From: Pycnopodia helianthoides
Taxonomy: Eukaryota > Echinodermata > Asteroidea > Forcipulatida > Asteriidae
NCBI GenBank assembly: GCA_032158295.1
Contig: CM063245.1
Location: 5,814,700-5,878,699 of the forward strand
Direction: 5' to 3'
DNA length: 64,000 nucleotides
This document shows, piece by piece, positions 21,448-31,423 of this stretch. A model generated the notes under the pieces. It worked only from the letters and a program-made list of their open reading frames with translations, had not been told where the DNA came from and did not search any database. A program made the translations under genes and the position numbers. Every line of letters begins with the position of its first letter. Position 1 is the stretch's first letter.

Positions 21448-23544
21448 GTATGTTTGGAATGCTTTCATACATTAGATGTATGTCATTGTAATTACATTCT
21501 CGGTTCAAGTAAGAAGTTATGAGATAACGAGGTTGCTCTTTTCTTTAATAAAGGCAGCAAACACATTATGATATTACCATGCTGAGACGCATCATCAATA
21601 ACACAGCGGCTCACTTTACCATTTGCCGTTGTCGGCCAATAAGTACCACTGATCGAAATGACATTTGCTTTAATCTACGTTTCTAATCTTCCATGTTTAT
21701 ACCGCGCTTTACTATATTCAACTTAAGACAAACACCTTAAACAATTATTCATCACTGAACATTCTGCTTTCGTTCATTATAGGGGGACAACAAATTGAAT
21801 AATGATTGATTTAAAACGATTTTGATCGCTGCTTTTTTTTTGAAAGGAAGGATACAATGATCATTTAAAACAGCAAGCTTTATCGAATTGATTGAGAATG
21901 ACCTAAATTTGTCCACTAAACTACGAAACAATCAGCTTGCGGTAAAATACTTTTAGTTTTAATACATAGAGTTTGAAATATAATGTCCCCCAAATAATAA
22001 ATCAGGGCAAAATTGCGCGCAGTTTCCCGTTAATTTACACAGCTGCCAACTCTCCCTGACTTTTCAGAAAGTTTCCTAAAAAATAAACCAATCGTTCATG
22101 GTCTGATGAACAAATCTGAAAAAATTCCCTGATTGTGGAAAGTTTTTCCCTGTTGTGTCGAACGTAACTCTAAATATCCCCCTGATTGCTGCACAAAATC
22201 TCCCTGATTGCAAGATTCGAATGTTGGCAACTCTCCGCGTTTGCCGTTTTGAATGTTTTTTCTGTAAAAGTTTTGTATTTGTTGTTGTTTTGCTTGCACT
22301 TCAAAAAGCCATGATGCCCTTTCTGGATATCTTTTTCACCCATGTGGAACAATAGTCTGGATAATCTTTTACTCTGTGTTAGGTTTGATTGCTTATTGGA
22401 AAAACAACTGTGACACTCGTTTGACATTGTTCCACGCTGGTGCATAATACAATTTACGTCAAGATTTTGACGTATTGACTGCACATAAAATCCCTTGGAT
22501 TTACCGAAAGTCATTCCTGTAGGATTTGGATGACTGCTCCAAATGTTAAATACATTCTGAGTTGAAGCTTGTTTTTAAATGCATCAAGAAGATATACCTA
22601 CCTAATACCATCATTGAGTTTTATACTTTTGAACACTCCAACCCCCAACCCTCCTTAAAAAAACACACAAAAAAAAACCATATAAAAGCAAACTTCTAAA
22701 AACAAAGGTTAAATTACGGAGACTAGTCCATTACAAGGGGTAAACAAACCAAAACGAAACTTACAGCAGCGACAAACGGTTCAAACTTTAATAATTATTT
22801 CAAACATTTGCCAGTTTAAAGCCAAACTCTAATTCGAAAATTAAATTTATTTTCTATTTGTCCTGGAGCAAAATAAATCATATCATTGTGATGTTTGATC
22901 GTTATAAATGTTGAGATGGATTTGTCGCTATAAAAATGTATTTTAAATGTTGTCAAGGATTGACTATTTTGAGTAACAATCTTATGAAGTGTAACTGTCG
23001 ACGTAATGTTGTAATAACTAGGTTCGATTTTTGGCTTATTTGACCCGAACATTTAGATCTAAATTTTGAAGAGCTATTTTGTTTTGGTTCGGGAAAGTTG
23101 TAAGCTTTCATTTAAGGTATTGCACGACAACAATCCGCTATTGATATGTGGCTGATAATTAAAAGCTAAACATGAATTACTGTCGGCACATTTCAGCCAC
23201 ATGCGAACAATTTGGCATGATACATTGTATTTGTGCATTTCCCGTGGTGTATATACAATTGTTTGTATAGTTTTTCGTTTCGAAACAACATCATTTTGTC
23301 AAAACTCTTTTGGCGAAAACTGGCCAAGCAACTTTTTAAAAAAAGAATCCCAAATTTTGTACTCGCTTAAGGCGAGTTTTTTAAAGTATAAAACATTGGT
23401 TTTGGGAAGAGAACGATTGCTCATATGTCCCATAGAACCTACAGCTAACCCGGATTTTTTTTATGAATGTAGGAGAAAAAAGCACATGATTACAATTTTT
23501 TATTTGTATGCAATAGTTTAGATTAATTTGGCAAAGTGAAATGA
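21448..23544. other. Intronic or intergenic DNA, no gene seen
   Basis: AT-rich. At 22040-22230 the phrase 'ccctgattg(t/c)' recurs three times and 'ttgccaactctc' appears at both ends in opposite orientation (GCTGCCAACTCTCC and GTTGGCAACTCTCC), which hints at an old repeat. The - strand open frames there are not convincing. Confidence 0.4.
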
Positions 23545-24165
23545 GAAACTGGTTTTGGAGAGACAATTTTCTGTAACCCGTAAACCTGAGTTTTGAGAAA
23601 CAACTTTCTGTTACCCATTAACTTGAGTTTTGGGAAACAATTCTCTGTTACCCGTAAACTTGGGTTTTGGGAAACAATTTCTGTTACTCGTAAACTGGGT
23701 TTTGGGAAACAATTCTCTGTTACCCGTTAAACTGAGTATTGGGAAACAATTTCTGTTACCGTAAACTGGTTTTGGGAAACAATTCTCTGTTACCCGTAAA
23801 CTTGAGTTTGGGAAACAATTTCTGTTACCCGTAAACTGGGTTTTGGAAACAACTTTCTGTTACCCTTAAACTGAGTTTGGGAAACAATTTCTGTTACCCG
23901 TAAACCTGAGTTTTGGGAAACAATTCTCTGTTACCCATTAACTTGAGTATTGGGAAACAATTTTCTGTTACCCGTAAACCTGGGTTTTGGGAAACAATTC
24001 TCTGTTACCCGTTAAATTGAGTATTGGGAAACAATTTTCTGTTACTCGTAAACCTGGGTTTTGGGAAACAATTCTCTGTTACCCGTTAAACTGAGTATTG
24101 GGAAACAATTTTCTGTTACTCGTAAACCTGGGTTTTTGGAAAACAAATTTTTGTTACCCTAAACT
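23545..24165 (+). repeat. Minisatellite, unit about 37-39 bp, ~16 copies
   Basis: Units read GGGAAACAATTCTCTGTTACC then CGTAAACTTGAGTTTT, with 1-3 bp length variation. Neighbouring pairs are more alike, alternating 'aattctctgttacccgttaaactgagtattg' and 'aattttctgttactcgtaaacctgggtttt', so a higher-order two-unit period exists in the right half. It is not a CRISPR array, because there are no unique spacers. Confidence 0.9.
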
Positions 24166-24294
24166 ATATACCAACACCATGCTAAAGCTTTTCAACAAAA
24201 CTTACAATTTGTGGTTGGTTAAAATCTTCCTTTTTTCAAATGAGGAGGTGACGTTCTCAAAAACAAATCCTTTTGGAAGAATTATTGGTTGAGA

Positions 24295-24450
24295 CGCAAC
24301 GGGGTTGAGATACAGTCGACGTTTCGAACAGTTTCCCCTTGTCTTCATGTGCTCTGCTCATCGTGTCTCCTGAAGACGAACAGAGCGTGCTGCACGAAAC
24401 GTCGAGACTCTACATATCTTATGCCTGGTTCTTCCAATCCGAACCAACAT
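24295..24450. repeat. Inverted-repeat fragment with CGAAACGTCGA motif
   Basis: GTCGACGTTTCGAACAG and GTCTTCATGTGCTCTGCTC are mirrored by GAAGACGAACAGAGCGTG and CACGAAACGTCGAG. 'Cctgaagacga...gaaacgtcga' phrases occur in 3' regions of invertebrate retroelements, so this is probably a transposon scrap. A related GATCGAAACGTC occurs at 61844. The stretch 24451-24895 shows nothing. Confidence 0.5.
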
Positions 24451-24895
24451 TAAAAAGAGATCCTACTCACACGTTTCAGCTCTTTATAACAGTCATGTAC
24501 CATTAATTTAAAATTGAAGCAATTTCACAAATGACTCCAAACTATCTGTGCGGTAACTATAGTTTAGATGAATTTATAACAGTCGACACATTATTGAAGT
24601 CAAATCACGGAAATCAGATGATCAGTGTCTTAATTTCTCGTTTGGAGAGAAGTGCATGTGGCTATTTTAGACTAATTGAAAGAGACAGTTAAAGAAAATG
24701 TATTATCTAGCAAGATGAGGCCTGGGGCAAATTTGATTGCCATCAAATTAACAATAGAAGACCTTCGTCTGAAAGGATTTATACATCTTTTGGGAAATTA
24801 TAATTGATACGCACGTATATGTATTTTTTTTCTTCTTAAAAACTACTCGATGATTATTACAATTTTTTTGATGGATGGCAATAATACAGCAGGTT

Positions 24896-25162
24896 GGTGA
24901 TTGGATTGTGCCTTTGATGGTACAATAATTGAATTTGGCAGACAGTCAGAGTATGTCATGAGAAAGATATTTGGCTATAGGGACATCGCATTTTTGTTCT
25001 TTTTTGGAATTTTAGCCATTTTGAAAATTGCATGCTATTCTACCTATAACTTTTTCAAAATCCAAACCTGCGATGGCCCTTTAGCCAAGTATATCTTTCT
25101 CCATGACATACTCTGACTGAGTGCCAATTTCCATGCTTCTATCAAGGCACGATTACCCCTAA
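24896..25162. mobile_element. Long palindromic foldback element (~265 bp)
   Basis: The left arm contains CAGTCAGAGTATGTCATGAG and AAAGATATTTGGCTATAGGG; the right arm contains their reverse complements (CTCCATGACATACTCTGACTG, CCCTTTAGCCAAGTATATC). The arms extend outward to GATTGTGCCTTTGATGG against ATCAAGGCACGATTA. Identity is high and the loop is about 70 bp. Both open frames across it are mirror artefacts. Confidence 0.85.
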
Positions 25163-25301
25163 TATTTCCACTATCTGCTTCGCTTATTGTAATGATCGAC
25201 ACGATCAACTGACGATATCAGGGAAGGTTTACTTATTTTTTGTGTACAGACACTTTGAAACCACAGGTTTGTTCACAAACCTTCTGTTACCGCAAACGTT
25301 G

Positions 25302-25560
25302 AACTCTAAAATATCCCAGGTCAGAATTGATCCAGAGTCCGGGTCACAGGGGACCAGACCAATTTTTAGAGTTGGTACAAACCAGAATCGGTGTCAACCT
25401 GACAAGAGACTGTGTCAAACTGACGCAGAATCCAAGTCTAAGTCCAATATCTGAACAAGTTTCTGGGCCACCATGACTCAAAACAATGGTCAGGTCCACG
25501 TTGACACGGAGTCTTGGTCAGAATCCGGGTCAATTCCGACCCGGAAGTTTTTTTAGAGTG
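25302..25560. mobile_element. GGGTCA palindromic element, copy 1
   Basis: Ends are AACTCTAAAATATCCCAGG and GGAAGTTTTTTTAGAGTG. The interior alternates GGGTCA and TGACC/TGACGCAGA words (AGTCCGGGTCACAGGGGACC, CAACCTGAC, CTGACGCAGAATCC). The whole element folds on itself. It is best compared with the cleaner copy at 36568-36864. Confidence 0.8.
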
Positions 25561-26777
25561 TATATACCCAGACTGAAATGCACAACTAGCCATCGTTCAA
25601 TGAGATACAACCTTTTTTAACGTTGTTCTCAGAGATGAAAACGAGTTGAGTTGGTAGCTTGAGTGCCTCACTCATAATTGTGAATTTAGAATGATATTTG
25701 CACCATCATTATTATTGCCAATATGCACATCCCTTTGAGTTGATATCCAATAACGATTTATAAAATCAACAGATTTACAGACTTTAGAACCAATACTGCA
25801 TAGAGTGTCATGTTACCCTCACTAAAACCGTCGTTGTATTAAAAAATCACCGCTACAAAAGAAAATTGTTAACGCATTAATATTAAATGGACAATGTAAA
25901 GTACGGCGGACAAAAGTAAAAGCACTGTCATTTTGGGTTCACACGTTAACACGGTCTTTTAGAACTTTCTTCTCCCTTAATAGTGCATAAATAATGCTGG
26001 CGAAAGTAGAATTATTATACTTGGTTTTCACAGAGCATGAAGCTAATTATGAAATGTAGACAAACGATGCGTGTAAGCCATTTTACATCGGAGTTTAAAG
26101 GTTCTACCACCATTGATGTTATTAATATCAAAACATTAAAGGTGCACGAAATGTTTTTCCCACCCTAAACAAGTAAATATGTATTTGTAATATGCATTGC
26201 ATTAGAGTGTGTGTATCTTCTGTGAAGTGCATTTTCACTGGTTGAATGAAAATGAAGTTTGAAGTTCAACATTTGTCCCCCTAAAACTTTCGTACCTTTT
26301 TGCTTTATGCTTAAAATGAAATGTTTTAAAGGATGTATGTGGCTTATTGAAGATATTCGTCGGTATGAGAAAAAACACAGATTGCAACTGCGCACTGGAT
26401 TTTTCGTCAGTTCGTGCAAAACCCCAACCCAGCGGCTCAGCGCTACCTGTGTCCACAGCGTAAAGTGCAACACAAGAAGAAGTAACAAAAATACTTTTGA
26501 GATTTGTTTGATCTGACCTCTATGGGCCTTCTGAGATAATGCATTTAAATATACGAATTCGTTTACAGCAATTCATAAAAACTACAATAGGCCATATGTT
26601 TCAAACGACGGTGAAACCATATGAATTCGATTGCAGCCATATCTAAAACTACAATAGGCCATATGTTTTAATTGAAGATACAATTAATTTTTGACTTCAA
26701 ATTCAAACTATCAAATTCTTAGTTCACAACAATTTTCTCAACTTGTTAACATAAAACAAGAGATTTCAAACGAAAAT
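25561..26777. other. No supported gene
   Basis: Open frames at 26165-26516 on both strands lack ATG and splice support. Two CAATAGGCCATATGTTT copies (about 26586 and 26654) form a small direct repeat. Confidence 0.4.
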
Positions 26778-27004
26778 ACACTCTGAAGACTCCCGGGTCA
26801 GAATTGACTCGGATTCCGGGTCCAAGGGGAGCCTGATCCTTTTCTGGGTCAGGCTGACCCGGAAACTGGTTGAAAATGGCTTTCAATCCGGATTCTGCGT
26901 AAGTTTGACCCATTTCTTGGTCATTTTGACGCAGTTAGTCCGGGTCACACTGACCCACGAATGGGTCAGACTCCACGGGACCGAGAGTCTGGGTCAATTC
27001 TGAC
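26778..27004. mobile_element. GGGTCA palindromic element, copy 2, right end missing
   Basis: The left terminus CACTCTGAAGACTCCCGGGT is intact and the interior matches the family (GGCTGACCCGGAAACTGG, CGCAGTTAGTCCGGGTCAC). The right side stops at GGGTCAATTCTGAC (26991-27004). The usual terminal CCGGGAGTTTTTAGAGTG is absent, and receptor-like coding sequence begins at that point. Confidence 0.8.
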
Positions 27005-27149
27005 TGTCGCGTTGATTATCACCATAGTTGGTATTGTTGGCAATGGCACTGTTATTTACGTCGTGCTAAGATTTGGCATGGTGAAGACGGTCACAAACTG
27101 TTACATTCTTAATCTGGCCGTGGCCGATGCTGTCTTCGTGACCTTCTTG
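27003..27149 (+). pseudogene. Class A GPCR fragment, TM1-TM2 only
   Basis: The frame encodes a textbook TM1 with the conserved GN ([19 protein letters not shown]), the intracellular loop 1 KTVTN, and the TM2 signature YILNLAVAD with the conserved LxxxD. The pattern is closest to peptide receptors of the somatostatin, allatostatin-C, galanin and opioid group. The frame enters from the transposon repeat on the left without an N-terminal exon. On the right, after VFVTFL, similarity stops ([10 protein letters not shown], stop at 27266). TM3-TM7 are absent from the surroundings. It could be an isolated exon of a split gene, but the abrupt edges favour a captured or truncated copy. Confidence 0.65.
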
Positions 27150-27552
27150 ACACACTCTTTTTCAGAGTGCACATCGTTCAGAAGGAGTACATTCACAAAT
27201 TTACGAACTAGTTTCTTCATATTCGAGTGCACTTTAAAACATAGCATATTCCCTGTTTGCCTTTGATGTCGCGACGCAGCTCGTGAATAGCTGTCATTAC
27301 CGTAAATTAAGGGGGCTTTCTGGATTCATCGACATGACTGAAGGTCCGTTTATTTTGCTTTGATTAGATTAGATTAGAACGAAATCGAAAACGCAAAAAC
27401 CACGTTCTTCGAGAATTAGATTTGTAGAAAGTACAGTAATAAAGTATAAAAAGGTCCTAATAATGAAAGGTAATCACCGGATTATCAATTTAGAGGAAGC
27501 ACATGCGACGGGGGCAGTTACAGAAAGACCTAAGTGATGACCAAAGTGTGCA
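27150..27552. other. No supported gene
   Basis: Contains a short hairpin, CACTCTTTTTCAGAGTG (27155-27171), next to the receptor fragment, and ATTAGATTAGATTAG at 27363. Nothing else was recognised. Confidence 0.4.
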
Positions 27553-27717
27553 GGGGTCGATTTCACAAAACTCATCCTAACTTAGGACTAGTCCTATAGG
27601 CAATGCTAAGAGATAGGACTAGTCCTAAGTACTGGGCCTAATTTTAGGACTAGTCCTATCTCTTAGCATTGCCTAGGACTAGTCCTAAGTTAGGATGAGT
27701 TTTGTGAAATCTACCCC
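27553..27717. repeat. Near-perfect ~165-bp hairpin element
   Basis: The left arm runs GGGTCGATTTCACAAAACTC, ATCCTAACTTAGGACTAGTC, CTATAGGCAATGCTAAGAGA and TAGGACTAGTCCTA. The right arm is its reverse complement with very few mismatches, ending TGTGAAATCTACCCC. The loop is only about 10 nt. TAGGACTAGTCCTA is itself palindromic and repeated, so alternative folds exist. Confidence 0.9.
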
Positions 27718-27718
27718 A

Positions 27719-27932
27719 GCACTTACAAACTCCCGGGTCACAAAAATGACTCGGATCTCGGGTCCAAAGGGGCCTGACCAATTTCTGTGTCAGGCTGACC
27801 CGGAAACCGGTTACAAATTGGATTTTAGCTTTGTTTCTATAGTCAGTTTGACCCATGTGTGTGTCAGTTTGACATAGATTCCGAATCGGGCACCTGGAAC
27901 CGGGTCAATTCTGACCCGGGAGATTTACAGAA
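27719..27932. mobile_element. GGGTCA palindromic element, copy 3
   Basis: Runs from CACTTACAAACTCCCGGGTC to CAATTCTGACCCGGGAGATT, with the interior GGCTGACCCGGAAACCGG. It is wedged between the hairpin at 27553-27717 and the element starting at 27940. Confidence 0.8.
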
Positions 27933-27939
27933 TTACAGA

Positions 27940-28332
27940 ATTGAGGAACATTACAGAATTGGTTTTTGCTAACAAAACAGTTGCTGGCATTGTAAGCACT
28001 TTATGTAATCCACCATATACATAAACTGACAAACCTGTACAAGTTTGAGATCGATCGGCCATCTGGGTCACGAGAAAATAGTGAAAAACCGATTACACAT
28101 TTGCATGAAATCATATAGATTCAACAAATGAATAAAACCCTCACTGAGCGATAAACTCCAATCGGAAAATTAGTTTATTCATTTCTCATCAAATATGGCA
28201 TTTCAGACAGAAATATTCCAAGGGATGTTTTCTACTATCATCATCATCAGACCGTGTAAGTTTCATGTAAATCTGTGATCAAAAAGTATATTTTACAAGT
28301 TTTTTCTTACCAATTCTGTAATGTCCCTTTAA
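27940..28332. mobile_element. TTAA-type MITE 'ACATTACAGAATTGG', copy 1
   Basis: The TIRs are GGAACATTACAGAATTGGTT (left) and ACCAATTCTGTAATGTCCCT followed by TTAA (right). The interior is almost identical to 39965-40348, for example GCACTTTATGTAATCCACCA, GATCGATCGGCCATCTGGGT and GAGCGATAAACTCCAATCGG. The left TTAA is lost. Confidence 0.9.
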
Positions 28333-29072
28333 GAGAGTGGTTCTATAGGAAGTGCCACTGCGTTCCAGTAAAGTAACGTTAATCAAAACTTGCTATTATA
28401 AAATTATGATTCGTTGTTTCTATATATACATCTTTCCCGAAATTAAAACTAACTTTATAGTTTATTTTTGTTTCCGGGAAAGTGAACTTCCCCCAGATGT
28501 ATAGCTTTAACACCCTATTCCAGTTTAGTGACGTCAGACATTAAATCATGCAAAAAATGTGACTTCATCTGTTTCTCATTTGTTTTTGTTATTCCGAGTC
28601 AGTGCATATTATTTCTAGCTGAGACTTCTAGAATGTGCCCCCGTACCATCTTCTTATTAATTCCATTTGAAACTCCTGTATTTTTTTGTATTTTCGTTTG
28701 ATGTGGACGAAATGTGAGTTTGACATGAACTGAATTGACAACTAGAATTGAAAACGCAAACCCAAAGTTCCTGACGCCTTTGGTAGCTTTGTTTTTGTCT
28801 ATGACGACTCTCTCTCTGCCATTCGATATGCAAGTGGGCAGGTTCGGTACAGTCACGCTTCACGTCTGGTCCACCCTCTCTGAAGCGTGGCACATCATCA
28901 TCATCCATCGTTCCACTGCTAAGAGCAAAACAATAAAATTAAAAATTGACATCATTCAGACTTGTTTTCCATAACGCAGTTCCTTGACATCAGCCCCCCC
29001 CCTCGAAAGAAGACCGTAGTACTTTGTTAAAGAAACCCAGACTAATGTATTGGTATCTTTATTGACACCCAG
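28333..29072. other. No supported gene; intronic if the peptide gene model is right
   Basis: A - strand frame beginning ATG at 28908 (MDDDDVPRFREGG) overlaps two other open frames at 28600-28974. The composition is plausible, but there is no consistent splice site, so it is not called. Confidence 0.35.
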
Positions 29073-29084
29073 ATAGCCGCCATT

Positions 29085-29354
29085 ATGAACATTGATCTGA
29101 GATGTCTAGGCGTCGGCCTCTTCGCTTTGATCGTTGTTGGTGTGGCCGCAGCCGTACCAATGAGCACGTACCAGACCGATCAGGACGACGGTGACTACGC
29201 GGCCAAGAGAGCCCAGCCTGACATGTGGTACCAAGCGCTGTACCCAAGGATCCCGCCCAGGGACGCCAGGGCACGCAAGACCTGGAGAGCGTCACCTTAC
29301 GACCGGCTCAGTCTCGTTGACGACAGTGTAAGAAAGTTCGACTCACAGATATCG
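29085..29354 (+). CDS. Secreted peptide (neuropeptide/hormone-like) precursor, coding exon 1
   Basis: ATG at 29085 has a good context (GCCGCCATTATGA) and lies 12 bp after an acceptor (TATTGACACCCAG, ending 29072). Residues 1-24 form a signal peptide with the hydrophobic core LFALIVVGVAAAV. An acidic spacer follows (TDQDDGDYAA), then a dibasic KR at 41-42. Next comes AQPDMWYQALYPRIPPRD, a basic ARARK (61-65), TWRASPYDRLSLVDDS and RK (83-84). The exon ends TATCG|GTAAGT, a consensus donor in phase 0. An internal phase-0 donor at 29327 (AGT|GTAAGA) could yield an isoform nine residues shorter. The mature part has no cysteine and no amidation Gly before the basic sites. The layout is that of a small peptide precursor; the family is not recognised. 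With exon 2 the precursor is 110 residues. Confidence 0.7.
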
Positions 29355-30789
29355 GTAAGTTCCAAACTCTATACGTCGTCTTCTCTTTATAGCGGACAAG
29401 TAGTGACTGTTTCTGGCCCAGAATGCGTGACAAGCAACGCATTCGCACCAAGCAAATTTCATTTGCACCACCCTTCCGGTTCTAGTCAAACGTCATGCTT
29501 GCGCTCGGTGCCAAATTGCACGTATTAGTATCACATGAAAGGAGCCAGCAAGGCTCATGAGACATTAGACTAGTTCCCTGTGTGAATTAATTAAACGACG
29601 TTATGATCATTTTGGCCAATGTGGTACCCGACTAAGACTACCCACATGAACGGCCCATTGATGCGAAACGTACCCTATACCGGCAGGTGACCATTTCTTA
29701 ATACTTCCCTGTTGTTGTTCGCAGGGATACTTATTTCTTATATTTAAACACAAAATGAACGTAACCTTCTTTCACTCAATAATGTTATTCAGTATTAAGT
29801 TGACTTCTGGAACCATTCAATGGCCTGTGTTCGTTGGTGGAACCACAGCCTGTGCTCATGTTTTAATATCTACAAATACTGTGTTGATATATTCACCACA
29901 CGATAGCATGATGCATATCAGCAAAGTGCATCTATCATTCAAAACCGTGTATATGGTACGAGATGGTCGGACAGTAGGAGGGTTGACTGTTAGCTGATGC
30001 ATTAACTAACATTGCAGCTTTTAATAGTTTATATATCATTCAATACCACAGTGGTGGTATTGAATGGTCAGAGAGTGGGAGGGTTGGCTGTGTACTGTGT
30101 AGATGCATTCACCACATACTGGATGGTCAGACAGTAGGAGGGTTGACTGTTAGCTGTATATGCAATACATACTACAACATTGCAGCTTTTCATATTTTCT
30201 ATTTCATTCAATACCACAGTGGATGGTATTGAATGGTCAGAGAGTAGGAGGGCTGTGCACTGTGTAGATGCGTTCACACATACTGGTTGGTCAGACAGTA
30301 GGAGGGTTGACTGTTAAGCTGTGTGGGCATTCACTTCAGCATTACAGCCTATCATAGTTTATATCACCCAATTACTCAATGAATGGTATTGAATGGAAAT
30401 TGAATTGTCAGATAGTAGGAGGATTGATTGTGTACTGTGTAGATGTATTCGCCACAATTATTGCAGGCTGGCATAATTTATCTATTATTCAAAACCATGC
30501 GGGTGATATTTTATTTCCAAAGCATGATTGTTTCGACACGGGCAGAACATCCCCCCATTTTAACCTGCAACTAGTAATCTCTTTCGACAGTAACACTTCT
30601 TCATTTGTGCCAGTAATAACGAGGTCTTGAAATATACTTAGGGTCCGTCTTGATTTCACGTTACGGAAACATTTTGCGTCTCTGCAGTTATACAGTGAGA
30701 TATTTCCGACCGTGAAGGCATGCAGCAAATGAAGCACAGAGTTTATTGTACCATCGATACTTTACATTAACCCTAACCGTCTGTCACAG
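29355..30789 (+). other. Intron 2 of the peptide gene
   Basis: A 1435-bp intron bounded by GTAAGT and GTCACAG. It carries a three-copy tandem repeat (29962-30460). No other exon was found inside it. Confidence 0.55.
29962..30460 (+). repeat. Tandem repeat, unit about 162 bp, three copies
   Basis: Copies start at about 29962, 30123 and 30287. Each unit contains two related half-motifs, GGTCAGACAGTAGGAGGGTTG and GGTCAGAGAGTGGGAGGGTTG. It also contains CATTGCAGCTTTT and ATTCAATACCACAGTGG, and ends TGTGTAGATGCATTC. The short ORFs on both strands come from the repeat. Confidence 0.85.
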
Positions 30790-30852
30790 GCTGCCTTGAT
30801 TGGACAGGTGTTTGCGCCGTCTGCGAGCCCGATGTCGGATCGCACCGGTTAA
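30790..30852 (+). CDS. Secreted peptide precursor, terminal coding exon
   Basis: The acceptor CCCTAACCGTCTGTCACAG (ending 30789) has a fair pyrimidine tract. Joined in phase 0 to 29354, it adds AALIGQVFAPSASPMSDRTG and a TAA stop at 30850-30852. No further basic cleavage site occurs except the single Arg near the end. The last peptide after RK84 would therefore run to the C-terminus and would not be amidated. The 3' UTR extends to the AATAAA at 31007. The pairing with the upstream exon rests on phase, on the absence of any closer plausible exon and on the well-placed poly(A) signal. Confidence 0.5.
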   Translation, partial: AALIGQVFAPSASPMSDRTG

Positions 30853-31006
30853 TTTGCTGAAACAATACTGAACAGAAAAACGCAAGAAAGATCGTAAAAG
30901 AAGCATCGGATGAAAAAAGTGGATCAAATACGATGAGATGTATCAACAATTACTCTTTGATACTCTTCTTTTTTTCCCCGAAGCTGCTATTTTTTGTATT
31001 TGTTTT

Positions 31007-31012
31007 AATAAA
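31007..31012 (+). promoter_or_regulatory. Polyadenylation signal AATAAA
   Basis: A canonical AATAAA lies 155 bp after the TAA of the peptide gene, preceded by a T-rich stretch. Cleavage would fall at about 31025-31040. Confidence 0.55.
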
Positions 31013-31157
31013 GTCGACAGAAGTGGGTAATTTTTTATTTGTGACAATATTTTGCTTTAGTTCTGAAGACTTGAACTCGCAGCGGGTCGTTGAACTTGAA
31101 GTCTTGGGGACTTTTTATTGCAATTTTTGGAATCCAGTGAATTTTGTTTTCTTTAAT

Positions 31158-31311
31158 AGTGCTTAACAATTTTCTGCTAAGCAAAAATTAGCAGGTTACC
31201 AGTCATAGATGATACATGTGAAATGTTTGGCTGGTAACCTTATTCTGGTAAGCATTATTTTGTTGTGCTTAGCAACTTTTTGTGCTTAAGCAGCTCTATG
31301 AAATTGGGGCC
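31158..31311. mobile_element. GCTGCTTAAG element family, well-preserved copy
   Basis: Runs from TGCTTAACAATTTTCTGCTA to CTTAAGCAGCTCTATGAAAT and TGGGGCC. The interior has AGCAGGTTACCAGTCATAG and GTTTGGCTGGTAACCTTATT. It shows that the terminus is AGCAGCTCTATGAAATTGGG, useful for reading the interrupted copy at 19657-20190. Confidence 0.8.
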
Positions 31312-31423
31312 TGGTCCTCGATTCATAAACACTAGAAACACGGTCAGCCATGTCATTCTTATATCCATGGAAAAATCATCGATTTTTGAAAAAGGGATAT
31401 TTCTTTCCATACACCTCCTTGCA

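Noticed and set aside
22096..22514. 114-codon - strand frame
   Set aside because: It has no ATG with good context and no splice sites. The region contains short repeated phrases suggesting old repeat DNA.
23545..24165. Regular repeats resembling a CRISPR array
   Set aside because: Units are directly adjacent and vary gradually. There are no unique spacers and no cas genes.
26165..26516. 85-107-codon frames on both strands
   Set aside because: There is no ATG or splice context, and the overlapping antisense frames suggest chance.
28599..28974. Three overlapping frames (including MDDDDVPRFREGG)
   Set aside because: Frames on both strands compete, none has consistent splice borders, and no domain was recognised.
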